Source of the DNA: Fimbriimonadaceae bacterium | GTDB lineage: Bacteria > Armatimonadota > Fimbriimonadia > Fimbriimonadales > Fimbriimonadaceae | Assembly: GCA_019638775.1 (NCBI GenBank) | Contig: JAHBTD010000001.1 | Location: 1,268,165 to 1,332,164 of the forward strand | DNA: 64,000 nt | Direction: 5' to 3' | In this document: positions 35,655 to 44,114 of the stretch, piece by piece | Layout of the letters: the number at the start of each line of letters is the position of its first letter | How positions within the stretch are numbered: position 1 is the stretch's first letter | Translations under genes and position numbers: made by a program | The notes under the pieces: model-generated | Told to the model about the DNA's origin: nothing | Seen by the model: only the letters and a program-made list of their open reading frames with translations | Databases searched by the model: none

Positions 35655-36662
35655 ATGTGGCGGGCGGGCGATCTTCGCCGATTGCTGGTTGTGGCGTTGG
35701 CGGTGATTGCCGGGGCAGTTGGCGCGTTGGCGGTTGGGCAGGATGGGGGCGGCTTCCCAGACACCTTCGTCATTGCGACAGCGGAACCGATCCCCAAGGA
35801 CCGTTTTGAGACGCTTTCCAAAGCAACAGTGGAGGATGCCGTCAAGAAGTTGGAGGGGGAGAGTTATGTCCGCTTTTCTGCCGGAGGGAAGCTTTACCTG
35901 ATTGACCCTAAGCTTGCGCAGCAGGAGCGGATCGAAAAGATGTCGGGGTTTTGGCGCGCGGTGTTGGCAGCTAAGGATGGGGTGGTGGCGGGCGATATCG
36001 AGCCCGGGCTTTCGACCTTTGTAAAGGACTTCTTTGGCGGGCTTTGCGGGGCAGTATCAGCCGAGAAATCGTCTTATGCGATGGAGCCGGTGGCGAGAGT
36101 TGTTTTACAATCGGGCTCGCAGTCGGTGAGCCTCAGTTTTAGCCAGCCTTACAATCCGGGAGTGCGTGAGCAGCTCAATAAGAATCCGCTGTTGATTCCA
36201 AAAGCCAAGCCTGGGGACCCGCCGCGTCGATCCCCTGGATACTTGAATGGCGTTTCGCCTCGCTCTATTCATTTGCAGTATTTGGGCAAGCAGCGCACCG
36301 GTGGACTGGTCTGGGCGCAGGACTTTGAAGAGGTGTCGAAGCACCTGGCGAAGATGCAGCTTGAGATGCAGACGCTTTCTGTGAAGGCGCTGGAACACTT
36401 GGGAGCGAGGGCAAAGGACACGTCAACGTCGGAGTTTTTGGCTGCGCTTGACAAAGGAATGAACCTCGCGCAGGTTACAAAGCAAGCGCAGGATGCTATC
36501 CGATCGAAGTTGATGGGCAACTTTTCGAGCTATGGGTTTAAGTCGGCCGAGGATGCGGAGGCGTTTTTGTCTTCGGCGAAGATCGGCTCGGCGCGGATGG
36601 GCGTGAATGTCTTGGCTTCTAGGGGCAACGGCGGATTTGAGGCGATAGCTATTTATCCTTGA
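35655..36662 (+). CDS. Membrane-anchored or secreted protein of unknown function
   Basis: ATG 35655 follows GGGAG at 6 bases. 335 residues: a basic N-terminus, one hydrophobic helix (LLVVALAVIAGAVGALAVG), then a soluble alpha/beta part (FVIATAEPIPKDRFETLSKA, GGKLYLIDPKLAQQERIEKM). No family recognised. High GC and codon use return to the host pattern here, marking the right edge of the accessory block. Confidence 0.7.
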   Translation: MWRAGDLRRLLVVALAVIAGAVGALAVGQDGGGFPDTFVIATAEPIPKDRFETLSKATVEDAVKKLEGESYVRFSAGGKLYLIDPKLAQQERIEKMSGFWRAVLAAKDGVVAGDIEPGLSTFVKDFFGGLCGAVSAEKSSYAMEPVARVVLQSGSQSVSLSFSQPYNPGVREQLNKNPLLIPKAKPGDPPRRSPGYLNGVSPRSIHLQYLGKQRTGGLVWAQDFEEVSKHLAKMQLEMQTLSVKALEHLGARAKDTSTSEFLAALDKGMNLAQVTKQAQDAIRSKLMGNFSSYGFKSAEDAEAFLSSAKIGSARMGVNVLASRGNGGFEAIAIYP

Positions 36663-36730
36663 GGTGTTCTCGGCTACGCAGCCCGCACCGACTTCGTCGG
36701 CTGAATGGCGAACCGAAACATGCTGGGCAT

Positions 36731-36787
36731 GGGGACCTCCCCACCCTAACCCTCCCCTTCCATTTCCAGAAAAATGGAAGGGGAGGG
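36731..36787. repeat. C-rich/G-rich hairpin element
   Basis: GGGGACCTCCCCACCCTAAC leads to CCCTCCCCTTCCATTT, loop CCAGAA, and AAATGGAAGGGGAGGG (16-bp perfect stem). Near-identical to 12376-12428. Lies between convergent genes, 4 bases from the next stop. Confidence 0.85.
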
Positions 36788-36790
36788 AAA

Positions 36791-37705
36791 TTATTCCTGA
36801 GCGCTTAAATATGCGTTCAGGTGTTCGACTGTTTTCTCGCGGGTGCGCTGAGAGGCAGCGGCGCCGAAGGTGATTTGGCGATCTTGGTCGTCGGTCATAA
36901 CGATAGCCGTGACGGTTTTTCTTGAATTCGACTGTCTGAAGCCTTCGTTTTCGACCTCCATAATCTTTGCGACGCACTCAGCTTTCGCGTCTTGGGGCAG
37001 ACGATACTTCTTCTCTCGCTTAATCCCAAAGAGCGTTTTGCGGATGGTGAGCTCGTATCCGTCCAATTCAATTTCTTCGTTCGCTGCAGCGTTGTAAGCC
37101 GCAGCAAACATGGCAAAACCTGCGGCGAAGAAGATGGAGTAGAAGAGGAGCATAAACAGCGCTGGCCAGCCGAATGCAGTGAGCATCCCCCCGATCATGA
37201 GCACGGCGTGAAAAGTGGTGAAGGCCGTCCACCCCAGCCCAAACAGGCCGATAAAAAGCGCGCCGCCAATGTTGCCGGGTGAGAGTTTGAGCTTGAGAAC
37301 GGGTGGGATTTCGAGGTCGGTGGGGACGCCCATCTCCAACTTGGCGGATCGCTGCTCTAGCCGCTCTTGCAGAGTGTTGAGATCGACGATGCCTTCGGGG
37401 TCGCCGGGGGATAGCCGGGCGAGGCGCTTGCGCAGATCAGTTTCGATGCTGTCGATTTGGGAGATCGCGTGCTCCATGGTGGAGGCGAGGCGGGAGTGCT
37501 CGTAGTTGTCGGCGGCGTTGAGGCGGGTCTGAATTTTGGGGCCGGAATCTCGGAGGCGTTCGAGGATGTCGAGGCGTTCGTGGACCTCACGCTCAGTGAG
37601 GGGGGTGTCGTCCATCACGAGCGGGGCGAATTCGGCCACCCAGGCCTGGGCCTGGTTTGTGATGTCAACGTATGGCTGTTCGGGCGGCAGGGCAAAACCG
37701 GACAT
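36791..37705 (-). CDS. Membrane protein with coiled-coil N-terminus and PH-like C-terminus
   Basis: 304 residues. Residues 1-130 are helical and charged (REVHERLDILERLRDSGPKI, LNTLQERLEQRSAKLEMG). Two or three membrane helices follow (GNIGGALFIGLFGLGW; FMLLFYSIFFAAGFAMFAAA), then a beta-rich C-terminus (IELDGYELTIRKTLFGIKRE, KYRLPQDAKAECVAK) resembling bacterial PH-like domains. Unknown function. Confidence 0.7.
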   Translation of the reverse strand: MSGFALPPEQPYVDITNQAQAWVAEFAPLVMDDTPLTEREVHERLDILERLRDSGPKIQTRLNAADNYEHSRLASTMEHAISQIDSIETDLRKRLARLSPGDPEGIVDLNTLQERLEQRSAKLEMGVPTDLEIPPVLKLKLSPGNIGGALFIGLFGLGWTAFTTFHAVLMIGGMLTAFGWPALFMLLFYSIFFAAGFAMFAAAYNAAANEEIELDGYELTIRKTLFGIKREKKYRLPQDAKAECVAKIMEVENEGFRQSNSRKTVTAIVMTDDQDRQITFGAAASQRTREKTVEHLNAYLSAQE

Positions 37706-37752
37706 TCTTGGTTATTGTATCGGGTTGAGGATTGGAGATTGGAGAGTTGTTG

Positions 37753-39033
37753 CTATCGTGGAATATCGCTGGTCAAATTCATCGGCCCGTCGGTGGTGAC
37801 GAGGATGTTGTCCTCCAGCCTTACACCACCCTGACCGATCCAGCGATCAACGACTTCCCAATTCAGTACGTCTCGGAAGCGGTCGCGGTTTTCGGCTTTT
37901 TGCAGCAGGGCGGGGATGAAGTAGAGCCCGGGCTCAACAGTCATCAGATAGCCTTCTTCCAGCGGCAAATCGACCCGGACGTTGACGCCGCAGCATCGGG
38001 ATGGGCGATCCCGGCCCAACAGGCCTCCGCTGGCATCGCGCACGCCTAGCCCGACCATGTGGCCGACTCCGTGGGGGAAGAATAGGGCGATGGCTTCGCT
38101 TTCGACGAGGTCTTCTGGGCTGACGAGGGAGATCCCCATATCTTTCATGCCTTGAGCCATCGTGAGGGCAGCGGTGTGGTGGACATCGTGCCACTCGCGT
38201 CCGATGGTGCATTCTTCGATGCAGGCATTAAGAGCGGCGTGGACTGTGTCGTAGAGCGCCTGCTGCTCGGGCGTGAACTTGCCCGACGCGGGATAGGTTC
38301 GGGTGACGTCGGCAACGTAGCCGTCGACATGGCCACCGGCGTCGATCAGCACCATATCGTCGCTTTGCACCACTCGATCACCGGGCGTGAAATGGAATAC
38401 GGCGCTGTTGCTTCCGGTGCCGACGATGGAGTGATAGCCCATGCCGTCGGCTCCGGTGAGGCAGGTCGCAGCTTCGAGCACGACTTGGATTTGGCGCTCG
38501 GTGACGCCGGGTTGGATGAACTCGACGGCAGCAGCGTGTCCGGCAGCTGTAGCGGATGCAGCTCGCTTGAGCAGGACGAGCTCATGAGAATCCTTGGGGC
38601 GGCGGACATGGCTAAGTTGATTGCGTAGGAGGAGGGTGAGTTCGTGGTCCTCTTCAATCCCGGCATGAGGTACGCCAAGTAGCGCGACCGGCCTTCCGGC
38701 TCGCTGACTGAGCCAGCCGTTTAGTTCGGTGATGGGCAAGTAGGGCTCATCGATGGAAACATCGCCATCCCACACTTGCTCAAGTTCGGTGACGGGCGGA
38801 ACAAAGTCGGTCCAACCTTCATTCGGATCATAGGCAAGGACCGAGCCGGGCCTTTGGCGTTCGGCAAGCCAGCGGTATTCGGGGTGGGGGCGATACTCGA
38901 AGCACTGGTCGGCTCCACCGGGGATGTTGATTGGACTTCCGGCCCCAATCAGGACGATCTGTTGATTCAGATTCCAGATTTCTGCCGCTTTCTTTCGTCG
39001 GGCGCGAAGGAGGATTTCAATTTCAGCTTGCAC
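37753..39033 (-). CDS. Xaa-Pro aminopeptidase (PepP-like, AMP_N plus M24)
   Basis: 426 residues. N-terminal AMP_N domain (about 1-130; RPHPEYRWLAER) and M24 domain. Metal ligands: Asp pair in VLIDAGGHVDGYVADVTRTY, His in FFPHGVGHMVGL, Glu in MTVEPGLYF and GGVRLEDNI. It cleaves Xaa-Pro N-termini. Unlike the first gene in this window it is full length. C/G-rich insert after GHMVGLGVRDASGG is common in bacterial PepP. Confidence 0.93.
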   Translation of the reverse strand: MQAEIEILLRARRKKAAEIWNLNQQIVLIGAGSPINIPGGADQCFEYRPHPEYRWLAERQRPGSVLAYDPNEGWTDFVPPVTELEQVWDGDVSIDEPYLPITELNGWLSQRAGRPVALLGVPHAGIEEDHELTLLLRNQLSHVRRPKDSHELVLLKRAASATAAGHAAAVEFIQPGVTERQIQVVLEAATCLTGADGMGYHSIVGTGSNSAVFHFTPGDRVVQSDDMVLIDAGGHVDGYVADVTRTYPASGKFTPEQQALYDTVHAALNACIEECTIGREWHDVHHTAALTMAQGMKDMGISLVSPEDLVESEAIALFFPHGVGHMVGLGVRDASGGLLGRDRPSRCCGVNVRVDLPLEEGYLMTVEPGLYFIPALLQKAENRDRFRDVLNWEVVDRWIGQGGVRLEDNILVTTDGPMNLTSDIPR

Positions 39034-39066
39034 GGGAGAGGCTTACCCTTTATGAGCAGCCTGCGG

Positions 39067-40125
39067 CTACCGCTTCTTACGGCGAATGACGAAAGGCTTA
39101 GGCTCGGGCTTCTTGTACTCCCGCTTCGACTCCGGCCTCGAATCCCGTGCCGGGTCTTCTTCTTTGCCGTAATGCCACAGTCCAGTCAGTTCTTTTAGCG
39201 TTTCCGGGTAGTGCGCGTCGGGCTCGCCTTTGCGCCGGATGAGGGCGGCAAAGGCTCCCGCACCGAGGCCGTAATGGGGGAAAAGCCGGTAGCACGTCAC
39301 CTCCGAATACTTGGATTTGTATTCGGCGAGGTGGGGAATCTCGACGGCTTCGAGGTCGTCGTACTCCTTTAGCAGCCATTCGATGATCCGCTCATTCTCC
39401 TTGATGGCGAATGTGCAAGTGGAATAGAAAAGGTGTCCTCCGGGGCGGAGGCATTGAATCGCATTTCCGGTGATCCTGCGCTGACGCCCAACATTCATGT
39501 CGATCATGTTTGGGGCGAAGCAGCCGGGGTTCGGTTCGCCCTTTGCGAGCAGCGACTGCCCGGAACAAGGGGCGTCCACAAGGATTAGGTCGAAAGCTTC
39601 CGGGAATCGTTTCGCGTAAACGGAAGGATCGGCAGACCACACCACCGAGTTTTCGATGTGGCAACGCTTGAGGTTGGCAATGAGCGTTCCGCAGCGCTTT
39701 CGGATCGTTTCGTTACAGGCAAGTAACGTGGGCTGGAAGAGCTTGGACGCGAAGATGGATTTTCCTCCGGGGGAAGCGCAAAGATCGAGGATCGTTTTGG
39801 GTGCGCTTTCGATCGCCAGCATCACGGATGCGGAGAAGATAGACGAGAAGTCGAGGACGTAATAAGCGCCTTTATCGTGCAGCGGGTGTCTGCCAGGGCG
39901 GAATGTGTCGCGGATGCGGACCACGAAGTCGGGCTGCCATTCGACCGCAGTCAATTTTGGGAAAGCACGAATTTCTGGGCGATCTTCGAGAAGAATGAGG
40001 GCTTGCTCACGCGCGACGCCTTCGGTGAGGGCCTTGACGAACTGTTCGCGCTCCTCCTCGTCCCGAAAAAGTTGGGACGCGGTTTTGAGAAGGAGGGCTC
40101 CAGGGGCTCGCGTCAGTCTCACCAA
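39067..40125 (-). CDS. NOL1/NOP2/Sun-family RNA cytosine-5 methyltransferase
   Basis: 352 residues. SAM site LDLCASPGGKSIFASKLF, DAPCSGQSLL (motif IV Cys for release), and FYSTCTFAIKENE (motif VI nucleophile Cys). The C-terminal tail is basic (KREYKKPEPKPFVIRRKKR). Probably methylates rRNA or tRNA cytosines (RsmB/RsmF relatives). The N-terminal NusB-like domain of RsmB is absent. 33 bases from pepP on the same strand. Confidence 0.88.
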   Translation of the reverse strand: MVRLTRAPGALLLKTASQLFRDEEEREQFVKALTEGVAREQALILLEDRPEIRAFPKLTAVEWQPDFVVRIRDTFRPGRHPLHDKGAYYVLDFSSIFSASVMLAIESAPKTILDLCASPGGKSIFASKLFQPTLLACNETIRKRCGTLIANLKRCHIENSVVWSADPSVYAKRFPEAFDLILVDAPCSGQSLLAKGEPNPGCFAPNMIDMNVGRQRRITGNAIQCLRPGGHLFYSTCTFAIKENERIIEWLLKEYDDLEAVEIPHLAEYKSKYSEVTCYRLFPHYGLGAGAFAALIRRKGEPDAHYPETLKELTGLWHYGKEEDPARDSRPESKREYKKPEPKPFVIRRKKR

Positions 40126-40441
40126 ACGATTATGGCGTGTTGGAAGCCCAGCGGCATAGGCCCGCGTTTTGAACTAATATGAGGTCCTATGCACACGACG
40201 CTGCGGCACTTATGACAGTATTTGTTGATTCTTTAGAATAAGTATTAGTTGGGACAGATTGCACGCTTAAACCATACATAACTGTAAAGAATTCTGATCA
40301 TATCTCAACTTCGGCGAATACATTTAAGGTGAAAGATGAGCTTAAATGCGCATATTTTTCGTTCGTTACAAAAAATTTTTTACAAATGGGGGAAATCCGC
40401 ACAATAATACATATGAGGGTTTGATACGAACGGAGGGAGTA
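40126..40441. other. AT-rich non-coding gap with promoter
   Basis: The 316-base gap between the divergent methyltransferase and small protein genes is AT-rich from 40200 on and shows no credible gene. It holds the promoter at 40380 and an A6T6 tract near 40370 that may bend DNA. Confidence 0.5.
40380..40408 (+). promoter_or_regulatory. Sigma-70-like promoter
   Basis: TTACAA (40380-40385), 17 bases, AATAAT (40403-40408), about 34 bases before the ATG at 40442, next to an A/T tract. Confidence 0.5.
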
Positions 40442-40825
40442 ATGACCGTTCAGCCAAACGAATATGAGAAATGGAATGACCAGATTAAGTACGTCTGGGC
40501 CATGGCAGCGATAACCCTCGATCAGCCCGAGCGCTTTTGGCGGTTTTTGCATCAAGCGGCAGATATGATCTGCTTGGGTGAGGGGAGCGTGCAACAGCGT
40601 CTAGAGCGAGCCTGGAAGCTCGCGCTGGGAAACATCCAGCTAAGCGATATACCCTCGGCAAATCTTCAAGAGTATCTCGCTTTGCGTGCGGAGGCCGTGG
40701 GTGCCCGGCTCGACAGTAGCGAGCGCTATGGCTCGCTTAGCCACATGACAGACCAAGATGCGATGGATCATGCGAATCGGATTGTGCGCTTGGCTCTGGA
40801 CAATGCTGGGCGTGTGTCCATTTGA
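40442..40825 (+). CDS. Hypothetical helical protein
   Basis: ATG 40442 with CGGAGGGAG immediately upstream; an earlier in-frame ATG runs through promoter-like AT-rich DNA. 127 residues, mostly helical (IKYVWAMAAITLDQPERFWR, QQRLERAWKLALGNIQLSDI, DAMDHANRIVRLALDNAGR). No family recognised. It may be soluble and cytoplasmic. Confidence 0.65.
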   Translation: MTVQPNEYEKWNDQIKYVWAMAAITLDQPERFWRFLHQAADMICLGEGSVQQRLERAWKLALGNIQLSDIPSANLQEYLALRAEAVGARLDSSERYGSLSHMTDQDAMDHANRIVRLALDNAGRVSI

Positions 40826-40889
40826 TTGGTCTCGGTGGTTATGAAAGTAATCCGGTGACAAACATCTTGCGGCGCAGTTAAACTGGGCC

Positions 40890-42125
40890 GTGGCGGGTTT
40901 TTCTTTACGTGGCGTCTGGTGCAGTTCTCATGAGGCGGGGACGACGAGGGAATCGGTCTGTGCGTTCCTTGACAAGTTGCAGGCCAACGGCATCAACGCC
41001 TTCTTCATGTGCGTGAAGCATGGAAACGGCACCATCGCCTGGCCCAGCAAAAGATTCCCCGACCTCGTTCAGGAGCCGTACAAGTCGTTCGATCTGCCTG
41101 CCGTGCTCCAGGAAGAATGTGCCAAGCGCGGCATCCAGCCCCACGCTTGGTTCTTCGACTTCTTCGAGAGCGAGAAGAGCCCGATTTTCCTCGAGCACCC
41201 CGAGTGGGCCATGCGCGACAAGCACGGCGCAACGACAGCCGAGGTGATCCTGCGCGGCAAGAGGTTTGGCGGGATGTGGATGTGCCCTGCTCAGCGCCCC
41301 GGCTACACGGACCAGTGGCTGATCCCCCTTTATGCCGACTTTGCCGAGCGGTATCAATGGGCGTCGATCCACCACGACTATGTGCGCTATCCGGGAGACG
41401 TTGCCCCAGACCAGTACTGCTATTGCGACTATTGCCTGGAGAACATGCCGAGGTTCAACAGCCTCATCCATGAAAGTTTCCCCGACGAGTCGTTTCACCA
41501 TCCCCTCTACGATCGCCCATTTCTGGAGTCGCACTGGGAGCCGAGCCCCCGCGTGCTGCCGCCGAATTGGGACGCGCTGCCTCGGCACATGAAGGCCGAC
41601 TTCCTGCTGGAAGGGCAGTTCTTCCAAGGCGGTCGGAGCGACCTCGATTATTTCTTCTACACCTACCGCACCCATTGGATCACCGAGTTCACCCGAGAGT
41701 GCCACGCCGCAGTAAAGGCGGTGAACCCGAAGATGAAGCTGAGCGGCGCGATCTTCAAAAACCCCATCCACAGCGGACGCTTCATCGGGCAAGACTGGCG
41801 CACCTTCGCGCCGTACATGGAGATCACCATCCCGATGGACTACCGCGACCATTTCCCCGGCACCTTCGAGCAATATCTGGGATTGCTGGAGGAGACGATC
41901 CATCGGCAGAAAGAATGGGCGAGGGACTTCGAGGCGCTCTACATCGGCATCGCGACGAACTTCCTCTTCTTCGAGGAGCCGGACGGCCCCTACCCGCCGG
42001 AGAAGATGCGCCGGGTCATCGAGACGATCGAGCACACCGGCGTTCCTGGCATGGTGATCTTCTGCAACGATCAGCTGGATCGGTACGGCATGTGGGACGT
42101 CGTCCGGGAGAAGTTTGTTGGGTAG
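40890..42125 (+). CDS. Glycoside-hydrolase-like (GHL10/TIM-barrel) protein
   Basis: GTG start at 40890. 411 residues, no signal peptide. RGVWCSSHEAG and LDKLQANGINAFFMCVKHGN open a TIM barrel; HAWFFDFFESEKSP, IHHDYVRYPGD and ITIPMDYRDHFPGT hold acidic residues at strand ends as in DUF187/GHL10 families. A CYCDYC pair suggests a small metal-binding loop. Likely acts on a glycan, though no catalytic pair is certain. Stop TAG opens a heptamer array. Confidence 0.75.
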   Translation: MAGFSLRGVWCSSHEAGTTRESVCAFLDKLQANGINAFFMCVKHGNGTIAWPSKRFPDLVQEPYKSFDLPAVLQEECAKRGIQPHAWFFDFFESEKSPIFLEHPEWAMRDKHGATTAEVILRGKRFGGMWMCPAQRPGYTDQWLIPLYADFAERYQWASIHHDYVRYPGDVAPDQYCYCDYCLENMPRFNSLIHESFPDESFHHPLYDRPFLESHWEPSPRVLPPNWDALPRHMKADFLLEGQFFQGGRSDLDYFFYTYRTHWITEFTRECHAAVKAVNPKMKLSGAIFKNPIHSGRFIGQDWRTFAPYMEITIPMDYRDHFPGTFEQYLGLLEETIHRQKEWARDFEALYIGIATNFLFFEEPDGPYPPEKMRRVIETIEHTGVPGMVIFCNDQLDRYGMWDVVREKFVG

Positions 42126-42178
42126 CTATGAGCTGGGCGTGAGTAGCTAGGAGTGAGTAGCTAGGAGCTATGAGTGAG
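42123..42178. repeat. Heptamer-phased array after the GH-like gene
   Basis: Eight units: TAGCTAT, GAGCTGG, GCGTGAG, TAGCTAG, GAGTGAG, TAGCTAG, GAGCTAT, GAGTGAG. The first contains the stop codon. Confidence 0.85.
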
Positions 42179-42191
42179 GGGCGGAGTGTGG

Positions 42192-42300
42192 CTTGGGCGT
42201 CTCGCCCAAGCGTTCCACGGGCGTCCCGCCCGTGGCCAAGCTGAGAATCCACCCGATGCCGTTCTTCGCAAGCCGGGAATGCATGGGCGAGACGCCTATG
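42192..42300. repeat. GGGCGTCTCGCCC-type hairpins
   Basis: CTTGGGCGTCTCGCCCAAG (42192-42210), CACGGGCGTCCCGCCCGTG (42216-42234) and, in the other orientation, CATGGGCGAGACGCCTATG (42282-42300). Same family as 25771-25967. Confidence 0.9.
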
Positions 42301-42331
42301 CGACGTACGCTCGGGACGAATGTGCCACCAC

Positions 42332-42424
42332 TCAACGGCCCTTATTCTTGATATCTTTTGCCAGCGCGAATCCGGCCCCGACAAGGAGCAGAAAGAAGAT
42401 AACTCCAAAGACGGCGAACAGCAT
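42332..42424 (-). CDS. Possible 30-residue single-helix membrane peptide
   Basis: MLFAVFGVIFFLLLVGAGFA followed by LAKDIKNKGR: one strong transmembrane helix with a basic cytoplasmic tail, ending in TGA. No clear ribosome site upstream. It resembles many small membrane proteins; homologues not recognised. Confidence 0.4.
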   Translation of the reverse strand: MLFAVFGVIFFLLLVGAGFALAKDIKNKGR

Positions 42425-42463
42425 AAAAGTAGTGTACGTGATTTCTGAGACGCTGGTCGAGTC

Positions 42464-43714
42464 TTATCGCGGGACCATGGCTGAGGATCGGCCAACCGGG
42501 GCTCCTGCAAAGAGCTCTTTAAGCCTCTGAGCAACGGCGGCCGGGTTTGCGATGAGGGTTGATTTGGAGTCAATGACATGCGCGGCTTCCCTCGGGTCGG
42601 AACTGCAGGTTCCGTCGGGCAAGACGATCAACGCCCTCTTTGCGATACCGAAGGGACGATTCTCATCCTCCTCAAATACCTCCATTCCGAGCGGTACGGA
42701 ATCACCATAGATCGTGAAAGCAAGCTTGCCAGAGCTGACGTCAAAGACTCGATTGAAGATGGCGATGAGTCTATCCGTGACAAACCACCAGTTTTGTGAG
42801 ACTATTTCTGTGCCCAGGTCCGACGAATTGATCTCGCAGATGCTTTGGCCGCTCAGCGAGTCTTGAACGATTAGCTTTTGTCTGCCCGCAGGTCGGAATC
42901 CAACGTAACGACCGCTCGGAGAAAACTTGAGCGCGATGTCTGCGGGCACGTTTTTGGGTCGACCGATCAGCGTCAAGGGTTTGCCTGGCAGAGTGATAGG
43001 AATATTGAGTTCCCCATCTGCGTTCGTCAGCCGCTTTTTCATCAAGACTTTCTTGCTAAATGTCTCACGGACAACAAGCGTTTGAGGGCCATCGTCAGCC
43101 CCGTCGATCCAATAGACGAGCTGCCCGTTCGAGCCGTCTACAAAGCTGACGTCTGGACCAGAGAATAACTCCCCTTCCGGGGGTCTTTCCATGAGTTTGC
43201 CGGTGCTGAGGTCCCACCTTTGGAGGGCAGGGGAGAGCGCAGCAAGGGACTTGCCGTCGGGCGAGAAGACCATATCTGCATAGTCCTCGGCTCCGTGGAG
43301 TAATCGTAAGCTGCCGTAAGGTCTCCCTAAGTAGATTGTGCTTGCCCCAGTCCACCCCTCCTCGTCGAAGGCTATGTATTCTCCGTCGGGCGAGAATTGC
43401 GCCTGATGTGGGGAGTTCTCGTAGAGTCGGATCGGGAGTTCATCGACGGTAAATTGAGTAATAGAATCGTCCTCAGTCCAGGAGAGGATTCGCACCGTGC
43501 CTCTCACTTGATTGTAGACAGCGAACCGCTGGCCGTCGGGCGAGACCGCGAGCAGCCAACCTGGACAAAGCCCACCGATGTTATCCGCAGACATGCCTTC
43601 CAGCGGTGACATTCCAACCGGTTTAGCTTCTGGCTTAGCGACTTGCTGCGGCTTGGAGGGTGAGCAACCGGTCAACGCCAAAGTTGCCAGACAAAGAGCG
43701 ACGTACCTTGTCAT
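42464..43714 (-). CDS. Lipoprotein with beta-propeller-like repeats
   Basis: 416 residues. Lipobox LALTGCS at residues 11-17. WD40-like/TolB-like blades recur: AVSPDGQRFAVYN, QFSPDGEYIAFDE, VFSPDGKSLAALSPALQRWD, KFSPSGRYVGFRP. The C-terminus is FAGAPVGRSSAMVPR. Probably a membrane-tethered periplasmic or surface protein; ligand unknown. It overlaps the TfoX-like gene by 4 bases, so they form a unit. Confidence 0.78.
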   Translation of the reverse strand: MTRYVALCLATLALTGCSPSKPQQVAKPEAKPVGMSPLEGMSADNIGGLCPGWLLAVSPDGQRFAVYNQVRGTVRILSWTEDDSITQFTVDELPIRLYENSPHQAQFSPDGEYIAFDEEGWTGASTIYLGRPYGSLRLLHGAEDYADMVFSPDGKSLAALSPALQRWDLSTGKLMERPPEGELFSGPDVSFVDGSNGQLVYWIDGADDGPQTLVVRETFSKKVLMKKRLTNADGELNIPITLPGKPLTLIGRPKNVPADIALKFSPSGRYVGFRPAGRQKLIVQDSLSGQSICEINSSDLGTEIVSQNWWFVTDRLIAIFNRVFDVSSGKLAFTIYGDSVPLGMEVFEEDENRPFGIAKRALIVLPDGTCSSDPREAAHVIDSKSTLIANPAAVAQRLKELFAGAPVGRSSAMVPR

Positions 43715-44055
43715 TTTTTGCGCGGCCTTTTGGCTCTCTCAGCAACGCTAACCGCCTTCTCCATCCAAACGCCAAGCTCCTTGGCATCTTCGAAGACAGC
43801 TTTGGGCACCTCCCAATAGCTCATTGGGGTGGGTGCGTTCATCGGGTTGAAGGGCTCCATCCCGGCGGCTTCGTAGTCGGAGCGGTTGGTGTCGTCGACC
43901 TTAAAATACAGCTTGCCATCATCCGCCACGGCAAAGAACAGTTCGCCCGAGTAGACGCCCAGACCGCCAAACATCGACTTCGTTCGGATGGGTGCCGTCG
44001 CTACTGCCGCAAGCCTCTCCTCCAGCATCGCTTGATACTCTTTGCTTATCGCCAT
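43711..44055 (-). CDS. TfoX N-terminal domain protein
   Basis: 114 residues. TKSMFGGLGVYSGELFFAVA and KLYFKVDDTNRSDYEAAGME are the TfoX_N hallmarks; PMSYWEVPKAVFEDAKEL completes the domain. The C-terminal domain of TfoX/Sxy competence regulators is absent. Basic end (ERAKRPRKK) may bind nucleic acid. Role unknown. Confidence 0.88.
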   Translation of the reverse strand: MAISKEYQAMLEERLAAVATAPIRTKSMFGGLGVYSGELFFAVADDGKLYFKVDDTNRSDYEAAGMEPFNPMNAPTPMSYWEVPKAVFEDAKELGVWMEKAVSVAERAKRPRKK

Positions 44056-44114
44056 GCGTTACTCTTCGCTGACCAAGAAAGGATGTCCTGTCTTGGTTGT
44101 CGAATCAGGGGCTT

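Noticed and set aside
40905..42035. 376-codon frame antisense to the GH-like gene
   Set aside because: Shadow of a C-biased gene with no recognisable domain.
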